Assembly: GCA_963836665.1 (NCBI GenBank)
Contig: CAWIKL010000001.1
Location: forward strand, 620,001-684,000
Direction of reading: 5' to 3'
Source of the DNA: JAICSD01 sp963836665
GTDB taxonomy: Bacteria; Acidobacteriota; Vicinamibacteria; Vicinamibacterales; 2-12-FULL-66-21
Length of the DNA: 64,000 bases
The notes below the pieces were generated by a model, which searched no databases, was not told the origin of the DNA, and saw nothing but the letters and a program-made list of their open reading frames with translations. Positions 1 through 7,805 of the stretch are shown here, piece after piece (positions within the stretch are counted from its first letter, which is position 1; every line of letters begins with the position of its first letter). The translations under genes and the position numbers were made by a program.

Positions 1-203
1 ACGCGGCGGCCCACCCTGGCGACACGATCGTCTGGACGAACAGCGACGTGGTCGCGCACACGGTCACCTCGAAAGCGGGGCTCTTCGACTCGAAGCTGAT
101 TCCGCCCGGCGGCAGGTGGACGTACGTCGTCAGAAAGCCCGGCGAGTTCGACTACAAGTGCTCGTACCATCTGCCGATGGCCGGGACATTCACGGTCCGT
201 TGA
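1..203 (+). CDS. Cupredoxin (plastocyanin/amicyanin-like), C-terminal part
   Basis: Only the last 66 residues are in the window, read in frame 3 from base 3 to the TGA at 201-203. They contain an AHTVTS stretch followed near the end by KCSYHLPM. This gives the type-1 copper ligand set His, then Cys-x2-His-x2-Met, with the spacing of amicyanin/plastocyanin-type blue copper proteins. The DTIVW and 'PGEFDYKC' strands fit the family. Such proteins are exported electron carriers or copper binders; the signal peptide would lie upstream of the window. The partner is unknown. The next gene is on the opposite strand and ends 10 bases away, so the two are convergent. Confidence 0.85.
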   Translation, partial: AAAHPGDTIVWTNSDVVAHTVTSKAGLFDSKLIPPGGRWTYVVRKPGEFDYKCSYHLPMAGTFTVR

Positions 204-213
204 CGTTAGCGGC

Positions 214-1269
214 TCAGGGCGCAGAAGGACAATGGCGCTCACGGATCTCGTCACGCTTGCGCTCGAACGCCGCGGCCCAGTCGGGCACGGCGTGATGCGA
301 TCGCTCGGCGAAGCGCGCGACGTCGAAGAGATCCTCGATTTGCTCGTGCGTCAGTTCGTCGAGCAGGCGCGACAGCATGGCCCTCCCCGCTTCGCCGATG
401 CGTGGATGATCGAGCGTGCCGGTGAACGAGCGCTCGATGTTGCCGACGCAGCCGGGTCCTGCAGCCCAGACCGACGCGTGCACCCAGCCGTCGAAGTCCA
501 CGCTGCCGACTCGATCGCGGTTGGTGATGTTGGCGCGGCCGAAGGTCATGCCGAGATCGTGCACGAGCATGAACGGGCGGCCGTCGGGTAGTCGCACGAT
601 CCGCTGGTTCTCGGGCTTGCTGTCGGTGTGCTGGATCAGTACGGCCAACAGGCGCAATGCGTCGACGTGCGCGCGTGGCGCGCCGCCGGCCGCTTGGTCG
701 ATCAAGTCGAGCTCCGGCCAGGCCCACGTGCCCGCGTCGGCCGGCTCGAGCGGGCGTCCGTCGAACTTGCGCTCGATCGACGCCGGATCGACGACGACCG
801 TGCGCGAGGGATCGGGGGGTCCGTGCATCTCGATCGGACAGCCACGGCACTCGACTCGGACGGGATAGAAGCGGTCGGCGCCAAAGCCGAGCGCCCAGAA
901 CAGCCAGGTCGCCGCAACCTCGGCGTAGACCTCGCCGTTGTCGCGGCCATACTTCACCTTGACCCGATCGGCACTGCTCAACGCGCACTCGAATTTCGGC
1001 GACTGGCCGTCGAACGACGTCTCCACGTAGTCGCAGCGCACCAGTTGGTTGGGAACGAGCGCGTCTGGCCCCTGCGGCCCGCGGCGCAGGTTCTTCAGCC
1101 CGACGCCCGTCGGCCGATACACCTGAGCCCGGCGAATCGCGTCGAGGCGCGCCGGCACGCGATCGAACGGACGACGCGCCGATGGGGCGGGCCTGAACAC
1201 GTAGAACGCCGTCAATGCCAGGACGGCCGCGGCCACCCAGCGCGCGAACCGCCTGACCACAGCCGGCAA
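214..1269 (-). CDS. Membrane-anchored protein with kinase-like catalytic motifs
   Basis: About 351 residues with one N-terminal hydrophobic segment (roughly 10-25), so probably exported and anchored. The body carries motifs in the order of a protein-kinase-like fold: KVKYG with Lys near 104-106, NGEVY with Glu113, LLAVLIQHTDSKPENQR with an HxDxKxxN loop (His214, Asp216, Lys218, Asn221), and LVHDLGMTFG with a DxG at Asp238. A paralogue at 6516-7751 shares these blocks plus PKF-C, LGFGAD and C-x2-C segments. No characterised family name is recognised. Secreted kinases of the Fam20/HipA/PI4K-like superfamily are the closest idea, from motifs only. The first codon of the open frame is TTG; a GTG three codons later is an alternative. 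It is divergent from 1336-2409, with a short shared promoter region. Confidence 0.7.
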   Translation of the reverse strand: MPAVVRRFARWVAAAVLALTAFYVFRPAPSARRPFDRVPARLDAIRRAQVYRPTGVGLKNLRRGPQGPDALVPNQLVRCDYVETSFDGQSPKFECALSSADRVKVKYGRDNGEVYAEVAATWLFWALGFGADRFYPVRVECRGCPIEMHGPPDPSRTVVVDPASIERKFDGRPLEPADAGTWAWPELDLIDQAAGGAPRAHVDALRLLAVLIQHTDSKPENQRIVRLPDGRPFMLVHDLGMTFGRANITNRDRVGSVDFDGWVHASVWAAGPGCVGNIERSFTGTLDHPRIGEAGRAMLSRLLDELTHEQIEDLFDVARFAERSHHAVPDWAAAFERKRDEIRERHCPSAP

Positions 1270-1335
1270 CTTTGCAAGTTCGAGTCCGCGGACGCTCGCC
1301 TGGTTCGCCGGCCCGTGTATGCTCTAGTCGACGTC

Positions 1336-2409
1336 ATGCCCCGCCTCCGCCTGACTCTCGCGATTGCCCTGCTGCTGGTGCTGCCGGCAGCGGGCCGGCA
1401 GCCAGCCAATTCTCCGTTCGCGACGGCGATCGCTTCCCTGTCGGAGAAGGGCGGCTATTTCGACACCGACAACTTGATCTCGAACGAAGGCTCCTACCTG
1501 CAGGTGCTGCCCGAGCTGAAGCGGCGCGGGGTGCACGGCGGCGCCTACCTCGGCGTTGGTCCGGACCAGAACTTCAGCTACATCGTCGAAACCCGGCCAT
1601 CTGTCGCCTATATCGTCGACGTCCGACGCGACAACGTGCTGTTGCATCTGCTCTTCAAGGCCGTGTTCCACGAATCGCGCACGCGCGTTGAGTACCTGGC
1701 CATGCTGTTCGGCCGCGTGCCGCCACGCGACGTCGATGCGTGGAAGGCACAGCCCGTCGACAAGCTCGCCCAATACGTTACCGATGCTCCCCGCGCCGAC
1801 GTGGCGGCGCTGCGGGTTCGGCTCGAGCGCGTCATCCGCGGTTTCGGCGTCGCGCTGTCGGCCGACGATGTCAAGACGATGGGCGGCTTCCATCAACGCT
1901 TCGTCGACGCCGGACTGGCGTTGCGTTTCCAGTCCGCGGGACGACAGCCACAATGGAACTACCCCACTTACGGTGACATGCTGGTCGATCGTGACAGCAG
2001 CGGACGGCAAGCGCACTTCCTGGCCACGGAGGAGGGTTACCAGTTCCTGAGAGATCTGCAGGGGCACGACCTGGTCATTCCGATCGTCGGCGATCTGGCT
2101 GGCCCGTCGGCGATCGCCAGCGTTGGCAAGGCCATCGCCGCGCGCGGCGAGAAGCTTTCGGCGTTCTACGTCTCGAACGTGGAGTTCTACCTGTTCCGCG
2201 AGGGGACATTTGGGCAGTTCGTCGCGAACCTGAAGCGGCTGCCCCACGCCGAGAACGCCGTCCTCATCCGTTCGTTCTTCGGACGCGTTCCGATTTCTCC
2301 AGCACGTCCCGGCGACAACAGCGTCTCGCAAGTGGGATCCATCGATGAGCTGCTGCGCGGCGTCGACACCGGGCGCATCCGAACCTACTCCGACCTCGCG
2401 TCACGCTGA
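1336..2409 (+). CDS. LIC_10091-like exported protein, Rossmann/methyltransferase-like
   Basis: The protein has 357 residues. The open frame extends far upstream, but the ATG at 1336 starts a clear signal peptide (MPRLRLTLAIALLLVLPAAG), and a TATGCT -10-like hexamer lies 12 bases before it. The conserved core reads GGYFDTDNLISNE, then GGAYLGVGPDQNFSYI, then AYIVDVRRDN. The glycine loop followed by an acidic residue at the end of the next strand resembles SAM-dependent methyltransferase motifs I and II. I recognise this as the family named after Leptospira LIC_10091; its function is unknown. A diverged paralogue is at 26423-27502. The C-terminal third has a second conserved stretch, LVIPIVGDLAGPSAI and AFYVSNVEFYLF. 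Catalysis is not shown by the sequence. Confidence 0.8.
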   Translation: MPRLRLTLAIALLLVLPAAGRQPANSPFATAIASLSEKGGYFDTDNLISNEGSYLQVLPELKRRGVHGGAYLGVGPDQNFSYIVETRPSVAYIVDVRRDNVLLHLLFKAVFHESRTRVEYLAMLFGRVPPRDVDAWKAQPVDKLAQYVTDAPRADVAALRVRLERVIRGFGVALSADDVKTMGGFHQRFVDAGLALRFQSAGRQPQWNYPTYGDMLVDRDSSGRQAHFLATEEGYQFLRDLQGHDLVIPIVGDLAGPSAIASVGKAIAARGEKLSAFYVSNVEFYLFREGTFGQFVANLKRLPHAENAVLIRSFFGRVPISPARPGDNSVSQVGSIDELLRGVDTGRIRTYSDLASR

Positions 2410-2499
2410 TCCCAGCCGCCGATGAGCCTTGATGAGTTCAAGGGCTCACAATCGCAAGCTGAGCAATGTTTTACTGATTCTTTCCTGCTCGAAATCATC

Positions 2500-2505
2500 T
2501 ACATT
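2500..2505 (+). promoter_or_regulatory. Candidate -10 element (TACATT) for the response regulator
   Basis: TACATT lies six bases before an in-frame GTG at 2512, where the conserved receiver domain begins. The same spacing of -10 to start codon is seen at 14744 and 14837. It would put the transcription start on the start codon, giving a leaderless mRNA. This is inferred from spacing only. Confidence 0.35.
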
Positions 2506-2511
2506 AGCGGC

Positions 2512-2892
2512 GTGGCCCCATCGCCAGGCGCTTCGGTCCTCGTCGTCGAGGACAATTCCGATCTGCGCGCGCTCTTTCGCCTGGCGTTGACGATGGCGGG
2601 ATTTCGCGTTCGCGAAGCCCATGACGGCTATCACGCACTCGTCGCCTACGAGGAGGATCCACCCGCGGTGATCGTCCTCGATCTCGGTCTTCCGCGTGTC
2701 AGCGGATTCACGGTGCTCGAGGAGGTGACGGCGCGACAAGACCTGCCTCAACCAGCGGTAGTCGTGGTGACTGGCCTGGACGGAGTGGACCATCTGCAAG
2801 CGACCGTGCTGCGTAAGCCGGTCGAACCCTCAGCGCTCGTCGCGACCGTCAAGAGCGTGCTGCGCCGGGCGGGCAGCGGCACGACGGTGTAG
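2512..2892 (+). CDS. Single-domain response regulator (CheY-like receiver)
   Basis: From the GTG at 2512 the protein has 126 residues and is a bare receiver domain without output domain. The acidic pair is in VLVVEDN (Glu13, Asp14), the phosphoacceptor is Asp57 in VLDLGLP, the switch threonine is Thr87 in VVVTG, and the signalling lysine is Lys102 in LRKP. All key residues are present, so phosphorylation should work. The open frame allows an ATG at 2422 that would add 30 residues with no resemblance to the fold; the GTG is preferred because a -10-like TACATT lies six bases upstream. No histidine kinase is adjacent. The protein probably acts through protein-protein contacts in a phosphorelay not encoded here. 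Confidence 0.85.
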   Translation: MAPSPGASVLVVEDNSDLRALFRLALTMAGFRVREAHDGYHALVAYEEDPPAVIVLDLGLPRVSGFTVLEEVTARQDLPQPAVVVVTGLDGVDHLQATVLRKPVEPSALVATVKSVLRRAGSGTTV

Positions 2893-2927
2893 GCGCCGGA
2901 CGCACCGGCGCCGCGCCTATGGGAGCA

Positions 2928-3560
2928 TCACTCCGGCGCGGGAATTGTTCCCAGCGTCGATACGGGAGCGTCACTCGCCGCGGCCGGGACAGGCACGGGT
3001 GGATGGGCCAGCGGTTTTGGGAGCACGGCGCGTGCACCGGCAAAGCCGGCGAGACCCGAGAGGACCAGCGCCCCCGCCACCTGCCACGCTCGAATCTGCC
3101 AGCCCGGTGGCGGCTCCGGCATGAGCGCGCGCACCAGTACGACATCGCCCGCCGGGTCTGGCGCGATCGGCTGCACCGCCGGACCCACAGCGCGGGCGAG
3201 CAGACGCCTGACAATCTCACGCGGATCGCCTCCTTCAAATCGTGCCAGCGCCGCGGAGAACTCCTCCACCGACGCAAACGGGGGCGCAACGACGGTTTCC
3301 AGCCCGCGGGCGACGGCGTAGCGCAGCGGCGCTGGAACGCCACGTGGCGGGAGCAGCGTATCGAGGACACCCGCCAGCGCCGTGACGCTGGGCTTTCCAC
3401 GGGCGCCAGCGCAGCGGGCGTCACCGTCGCTCGACAACTCGATGTCGTCGATGACCGGTTCACCCTTTGCGTTCGACAGTGCCCGGGCGATGGCGACGGC
3501 TTCGGCGGTGTCGAGCCGAATGCCCCGGCTCAACAGGTGCGACAGCGCAACTGTGATCAT
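2928..3560 (-). CDS. Hypothetical protein with C-terminal membrane anchor
   Basis: The product has 210 residues and no recognised family. The N-terminal part (about 1-150) is soluble and helical, with segments such as SRGIRLDTAEAVAIARAL and LRYAVARGLETVV. A single hydrophobic segment (about 158-180) is followed by a Pro/Ala/Val-rich tail, which suggests a cytoplasmic domain and a short external tail. Similar short helical modules with a membrane anchor accompany Ser/Thr kinase genes in acidobacteria, but that link is an inference. A GAGG-type ribosome site precedes the ATG. The gene lies 39 bases downstream of the histidine-phosphatase gene on the same strand, so they may be co-transcribed. 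Confidence 0.65.
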   Translation of the reverse strand: MITVALSHLLSRGIRLDTAEAVAIARALSNAKGEPVIDDIELSSDGDARCAGARGKPSVTALAGVLDTLLPPRGVPAPLRYAVARGLETVVAPPFASVEEFSAALARFEGGDPREIVRRLLARAVGPAVQPIAPDPAGDVVLVRALMPEPPPGWQIRAWQVAGALVLSGLAGFAGARAVLPKPLAHPPVPVPAAASDAPVSTLGTIPAPE

Positions 3561-3599
3561 CGCGCCTCCCCTCTTGTCCTCTTGCGAGCTGATTGAACG

Positions 3600-4754
3600 C
3601 TACTGGCACGCGGTCGACAGACCATTGAGCCCCTCGTAGTCGTGAATGAACTGCGCCGACGTCGTGCCGCCGGCGCTGGTGATCCGTATGACGTAGATGC
3701 TGTCGTAGTCGCCGGTGACCCAAGCGGGCACCACGACACTACTGCCGTAGGCATTCATGATGTTCTGCACGAGTTGCTGCAGAGACGTATGCTCCCAGGC
3801 GATGAACACCGTGGAAGAGTCGTAGAGGCCGCTCGTCAGCTCGGCCTGCATGCCGGCGACATCGGTGTAGCCGTACCTGGTATTGAGAGGGAGACCGAGT
3901 CGAATCGCCGTTGGCTCAATGGTGGCGACCGGGCGCACGTAGTAGAAGCTGCCCGCCGGGTCCGGAACCAGGACGGCGGGATTTGGCGCGAAGGCGTATT
4001 GCGCGTTGCCGTAGCGGCCGATCAACACCGAGGGGAGCGCCAGCGCGCGTTGCAACCCTTGACAGGTGAGCTGACCGTCGTCGCCCGACGGCTTCTCGCC
4101 ATGCCGGAAGAACACGAGGGTCTCGGTGCTCATCGACGCGGCCGGGATGACAGCGACGGACGTCAACGCCGCCGTGGCGAGCGTGCCGGCCACGTGACTG
4201 CTCACCGCCAGCCCCACGTCGATCGTGGGAGTCATGGGGATGGTGTCGGTGCCGACGAGCGTCCACGTCGATCCGTCCGGCGACACGGACGCGGCGATGA
4301 TCGACCCGGTACGCGTCAGCTTGACGAAATAGGGCGCTGTGCCAGCGCCACCCGACGTGCTCGTCGACACGCCGCCGGTGTCGACACGACGCTGGAAGGC
4401 GAGCCCTTTGCCCGGACTCACCAGCATCAACCCGTGACGCGAGCCGGGATCGAGCGTCTCGCGCATCATGACGCCGGCCTTCGTCCAATTGGCGACGTCT
4501 TGTTCGCTCGCCACTTTCGCGACGATCAATCCGTCACCGGTCAGCATCGTATAGACGAACCGGAAGGCATCGGCGGAATTCCAGATGTCGGCGCCAGCGC
4601 CCGCGACGGTGAAGGTAGCGCTGCTGGCAGTCGCGCTACCTGGCGCGCCGACGGCGCCGATATCCGAGGTGCTCCAGCCAGATGGCAGCGACTGCGCGCG
4701 GGCGGCAACGGGGATAAAGAGGGACAGGACGATGACAACGATGCGTGGGGTCAT
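3600..4754 (-). CDS. Secreted protein: DUF1349-like beta-sandwich fused to histidine phosphatase
   Basis: The start is taken at the ATG at 4754, which opens a typical signal peptide (MTPRIVVIVLSLFIPVAARA); an ATG seven codons earlier is possible. Residues about 25-210 resemble the concanavalin-like beta-sandwich found in DUF1349 and 'regulation of enolase' proteins (ADIWNSADAFRFVY, KAGVMMRETL, GLAFQRR). The second half begins with LVFFRHGEKPSG, the RHG signature of the histidine phosphatase superfamily. A later IAWEHTSLQQLV supplies the second catalytic His. The enzyme would remove a phosphoryl group outside the cytoplasm; the sandwich domain may bind carbohydrate. The fusion is unusual. The substrate cannot be read from the sequence. 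Confidence 0.8.
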   Translation of the reverse strand: MTPRIVVIVLSLFIPVAARAQSLPSGWSTSDIGAVGAPGSATASSATFTVAGAGADIWNSADAFRFVYTMLTGDGLIVAKVASEQDVANWTKAGVMMRETLDPGSRHGLMLVSPGKGLAFQRRVDTGGVSTSTSGGAGTAPYFVKLTRTGSIIAASVSPDGSTWTLVGTDTIPMTPTIDVGLAVSSHVAGTLATAALTSVAVIPAASMSTETLVFFRHGEKPSGDDGQLTCQGLQRALALPSVLIGRYGNAQYAFAPNPAVLVPDPAGSFYYVRPVATIEPTAIRLGLPLNTRYGYTDVAGMQAELTSGLYDSSTVFIAWEHTSLQQLVQNIMNAYGSSVVVPAWVTGDYDSIYVIRITSAGGTTSAQFIHDYEGLNGLSTACQ

Positions 4755-4917
4755 GAGCGGCCGACTCAAGGGCAAGACGGCTGCCGTCCCGAATCCTGCG
4801 GATTTTCGAACGTTCTGCGGCCGGGCTCGCGCGCGGTCGACCGGATTTGCAACTCAGCGGCGCACAGGAATTACATGGTTGATCAAAGGCGGGGCGTCAG
4901 GACTGACCTGTTCTGTC

Positions 4918-5148
4918 ATGGCTGTGAGCGATGCTGGCGATATGCCGAGCCTCAACATCCACGACGGCTACGCAGAATGCGCCGTCTGCCGCTCCGACAC
5001 GCGTCTGCTCTGCTCTCCCTGTGGCGACCCGGTCTGCCACCACTGCGCCTGTCCAAACGGTTGCGAGGCGATGACGGAGGGCGTCGTCGATACGGATTCA
5101 CCGTACGGACACCAGTTCGCGTTCGACGTGGCGCGCGAGGCGGCGTGA
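4918..5148 (+). CDS. Small Cys-rich, probably zinc-binding protein
   Basis: The product has 76 residues if it starts at the ATG at 4918, or 68 from the ATG at 4942. It contains eight cysteines in C-x2-C spacings (ECAVC, LCSPC, VCHHCACPNGC) with two histidines beside them. This looks like a small treble-clef or B-box-like zinc module. The open frame runs further upstream without conserved features. Its last 51 bases overlap the 3' end of the degenerate monooxygenase gene on the other strand. No function is recognised. It may be a real small protein or a chance frame, but the cysteine pattern argues for a gene. Confidence 0.5.
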   Translation: MAVSDAGDMPSLNIHDGYAECAVCRSDTRLLCSPCGDPVCHHCACPNGCEAMTEGVVDTDSPYGHQFAFDVAREAA

Positions 5149-5669
5149 CGCGCGGTTGGCCTCGAAGAGGTGGCCGCGCAGGCTGTGCGTGAAGCCAATG
5201 AAATAGAGGCTGCGGCGCGCGGTGGGCTGGCCCGCCGGTCCGATCGGCTCGCCGGCCTCGTCGAGGACGCCGTCGGCGTCGAGCAAAGGGGCGAGACCGG
5301 CGGAAAATCCCGTCGCCGCGACGACCGCATCGAAGGGGGCGCTCGTGCCGTTGGCGAAGATCGCGCCGCGGGCCGTCAGGGCGGTCACGGCGGGCACGAT
5401 AGCGATCGCCCTACGCTTCAGCGCGGCTACGAAGCCGACGTCAATCAGCGGCACTTCTCGGCGGGTGTACGGGTCGAATGGCGCCTTCGGTATGCCGTAG
5501 CGCGACAGGTCGCCGAGGGCAAGGCGCGCCGTCACCGCCCCGATCCGGTTAGCGATCGCCGGTGGCAGGGAGCTCAGCAGGATGCTCGTCCGCTGCACCG
5601 GATCAGCGCGGCAGCGGCCGACAGGCCGGAAGCGCCGCCGCCAACGACAATCACCGGCGCGCCCGGCAC
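5098..5669 (-). pseudogene. Flavin-containing monooxygenase remnant with internal deletion
   Basis: A GTG at 5669, just after the PAP2 stop codon, starts VPGAPVIVVGGGASGLSAAAALIR, the N-terminal FAD-binding GxGxxG fold. After about 20 residues this frame ends at TGA 5574-5576. The C-terminal half of a flavoprotein monooxygenase then follows in another frame down to 5098: TSILLSSLPPAIANRIG, FDPYTRREVPLID, DAVVAATGFSAGL, LYFIGFTHSLRGHLFE. The middle of the enzyme, expected to be well over 100 residues, is missing, and the junction near 5598-5620 also shifts the frame. An internal deletion explains this better than a base-calling error. The product should be inactive. Confidence 0.8.
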
Positions 5670-5674
5670 GGAGG

Positions 5675-6508
5675 TTACTTCGTCGCGTGCACGTAGCTGA
5701 CGGCGATGCCGCCAGGCACCGGGACGAGCTGCACGTTGTATTTCATCAGCTCGTGGCCGGTGACGGTGCGGCCCGAGATGATGCCAACGGCCGATCCCAT
5801 CACCACGTCGCTCAGCCAATGCCGATTGGCCGGCAGGCGAGACATGGCCACGTACGACGAGAACGCATATGCCGGCACGAACAGCTTCCAGTTCAAATGC
5901 CGTTCGAGCGCGGTCGCGAACGCGAACGTGTCGGCCGCATGGCCCGATGGGAACGAGGTCTTGCCGCTGCCGTCGGGTCGCTCGCGGCGGGTCGTGTACT
6001 TCAGCGTCTGAACCATCGTTTCCGAGACGATCAGCGCGCGGAGCAGGTCCATACCCGTGTGGGAGACGTGCGGTTTGTCACCGGCGCGGCCGATGATGTA
6101 GACCGTCGCCGCCACGGGAAACAACACATAGGACTCTCCGAGGACGGCGCCGGGCTTAAAGAAGTTCTTCACGCCGCTGCTGGCGTCGAGAAAATACGCG
6201 TTGACGTTGTCGTCGGCGGGATGGACCGCGAGTGCGAGGCCGCCGCCAAAGGCCGCCCAGTAGGCGTTTTCCTTGGCAGGGAGGTACTTGAAATCCTGAC
6301 CGAGCTGCTTGAACATCTCATGGATACCGGTGTGCCGTGGCGTCGGCTCGGGCGGAGCCGGTTGCTGATCGGACCAGACGGGCACGAGAACTGGGATGCC
6401 GGGGCCGGTCTCATCCGCCTGCACCTCCTGACCGCTCGCCCCTCGCGCCAGCCCGGCGACGAGCACTGCGCCCGTGAGCAGCACTCCTAACGATTTCACC
6501 ACGTTCAT
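5675..6508 (-). CDS. Secreted PAP2-family phosphatase
   Basis: The product has 277 residues with a signal peptide at the N-terminus (MNVVKSLGVLLTGAVLVAGL...). The three phosphatidic-acid-phosphatase/vanadium-haloperoxidase signature motifs are present in order: KYTTRRERPDG (Lys and Arg-Pro), SFPSGHA (Ser-Gly-His), and SRLPANRHWLSD (Arg, His, Asp). Hydrophobic helices surround them. The enzyme would dephosphorylate a lipid phosphate such as phosphatidate or undecaprenyl pyrophosphate on the outer face of the membrane. It ends six bases before the monooxygenase remnant and starts seven bases from the end of the kinase-like lipoprotein gene, so the minus-strand genes here may share a transcript. 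Confidence 0.9.
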   Translation of the reverse strand: MNVVKSLGVLLTGAVLVAGLARGASGQEVQADETGPGIPVLVPVWSDQQPAPPEPTPRHTGIHEMFKQLGQDFKYLPAKENAYWAAFGGGLALAVHPADDNVNAYFLDASSGVKNFFKPGAVLGESYVLFPVAATVYIIGRAGDKPHVSHTGMDLLRALIVSETMVQTLKYTTRRERPDGSGKTSFPSGHAADTFAFATALERHLNWKLFVPAYAFSSYVAMSRLPANRHWLSDVVMGSAVGIISGRTVTGHELMKYNVQLVPVPGGIAVSYVHATK

Positions 6509-6515
6509 ACGCCTC

Positions 6516-7751
6516 CTACGACGGACACTTCACCGACGCGATTTCGGCGCGCTTCTGCTTGAAGGCGGCGACCCACGCGTCGATTGGAGCGCCGCCGTGG
6601 GGCCTGCGATCGAACATGGCCACGCTAAACAGATCGTGCAGCTGGGTGTCGGTCAACTGGTCGAGGAGGCCGGACAGGAACGCGCGGCCTTCTTCGGAGA
6701 TCGCCGGATCGTGAAGGCTTCCGGTGTGCGAGCCGTAGAGGTTGCCGACGCACTTGGCGCGATCCTTCCAGATCGGCGTCTTCGACCACAGCTCGAAGTT
6801 CGTGCTACCCCACCCCTGGTCGTTCCCCCAGTTGGCGCGGCCGAACGTCAGTCCGACGTCGTGGATAAACATAAACGGGTCCGGACAGTTCACGAGCTCG
6901 TCGCGCGAGTGCCCCTTGCTCCGGCAGATCAGGCGCTGCTGCTCTGCCTTGTTGTCGGTGTGTTGCAACATGACGGCCAGGAGCTTGAGTGCGTCGCGAT
7001 GGGCACGCGGCGCGCCGCCCACGCCCGGCTGGACCATGTCGAGATCGCTCCAGGGCCAACCGTCCACCGCTCCTTCCGCGTCAATTTTGTGACCGGCGAA
7101 CGGGCGCTCGATGGCGGCCACCTGGAAGCGCTCGCGCCCGTCCCGCAGATCCTGGCCATCGGTCATCGCCGGGCAGTGGCGGCAGATCACGTGCACCGGG
7201 TCGAGCGCGTCGGCGCCGAAGCCGAGCGCCCAGAGCAGCCGCGTCGAGGCCACGCCGCCATAGATCTCGCCGTTGTTGTTGCCGTATCGCACCTTGAGAA
7301 CGTCCTTCTCGGCCTTGTCGTCCTCCTTGCCCTGCGCCTGGTCGTCCCCCTTCGCCTGGGACTTGTCGTCCCCTTTCGCCTTGTCGTCCCGCGTGGCCTG
7401 GGGCTGGGCGCCGGCCTTGCCTTCGCTCTTGTCGCTCTTGTCGTTTTTGTCGTTCTTGTCGGGGGCGGCCTTCCCGGCCAACTCGCAGCCGAACTTCGGT
7501 GAATGCCCGCCGAACTCGGTCTCTTTGTAGTCGCACTCGACGTCGGAGCCTGGGGCAAATCCACCCTCGGGCCCGCGCGTCACGTCCATCGAGGGAATGT
7601 CGGTCGGGACCCAGACCTGCGATCGCCGCAGGACCGCCATTCGCTCGTCGAGCGTCACCAGCTTGCTGCTCGAGACCGCGGCCGCGCATCCGGCGATCGT
7701 CGTCGCCAGTAGCGCCGCACCTGCCAACGTTGTCGCGTTTTTCAACCGCAT
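6516..7751 (-). CDS. Lipoprotein with kinase-like motifs and a Lys/Asp-rich insert
   Basis: From the ATG at 7751 the product has 411 residues. The N-terminus is a lipoprotein signal ending in TIAGC (Cys22), so it should be lipid-anchored outside the cytoplasm. It is a paralogue of 214-1269: VLKVRYG, NGEIY, LLAVMLQHTDNKAEQQR and FIHDVGLTFGRAN align with the Lys, Glu, HxDxK and DxG blocks. The Asn of HxDxKxxN is Gln here. Between the PKFGC strand and the VKVRYG strand sits an extra segment of about 55 residues made of repeated DK, KGDDK and KND units. A cysteine-rich addition (CRSK...VNCPD) lies between the HxD and DxG blocks. Divergent from the DJ-1 family gene. Confidence 0.7.
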   Translation of the reverse strand: MRLKNATTLAGAALLATTIAGCAAAVSSSKLVTLDERMAVLRRSQVWVPTDIPSMDVTRGPEGGFAPGSDVECDYKETEFGGHSPKFGCELAGKAAPDKNDKNDKSDKSEGKAGAQPQATRDDKAKGDDKSQAKGDDQAQGKEDDKAEKDVLKVRYGNNNGEIYGGVASTRLLWALGFGADALDPVHVICRHCPAMTDGQDLRDGRERFQVAAIERPFAGHKIDAEGAVDGWPWSDLDMVQPGVGGAPRAHRDALKLLAVMLQHTDNKAEQQRLICRSKGHSRDELVNCPDPFMFIHDVGLTFGRANWGNDQGWGSTNFELWSKTPIWKDRAKCVGNLYGSHTGSLHDPAISEEGRAFLSGLLDQLTDTQLHDLFSVAMFDRRPHGGAPIDAWVAAFKQKRAEIASVKCPS

Positions 7752-7764
7752 CTCCGCTCTCTGC

Positions 7765-7782
7765 AAAAGGTTATATCCTTTT
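7765..7782. promoter_or_regulatory. Inverted repeat AAAAGG-N6-CCTTTT in a divergent promoter region
   Basis: AAAAGG, then TTATAT, then CCTTTT forms a six-base-pair inverted repeat. It lies between the divergent starts at 7751 (minus) and 7806 (plus). The central TTATAT could be a -10 element, so the repeat may be an operator. An AAAGGAG ribosome site follows before 7806. No regulator is identified. Confidence 0.35.
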
Positions 7783-7805
7783 CACGCCGCAAAGGAGTTC
7801 GATTT

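Noticed and set aside
628..1335. Upstream extension of the gene at 1336
   Set aside because: The frame is open, but it overlaps the kinase-like gene on the other strand. The signal peptide and conserved region begin at 1336.
3642..5192. Plus-strand open frame of 516 codons
   Set aside because: It is antisense to the histidine-phosphatase fusion, which has a signal peptide and an RHG motif; the plus-strand product has no recognisable feature.
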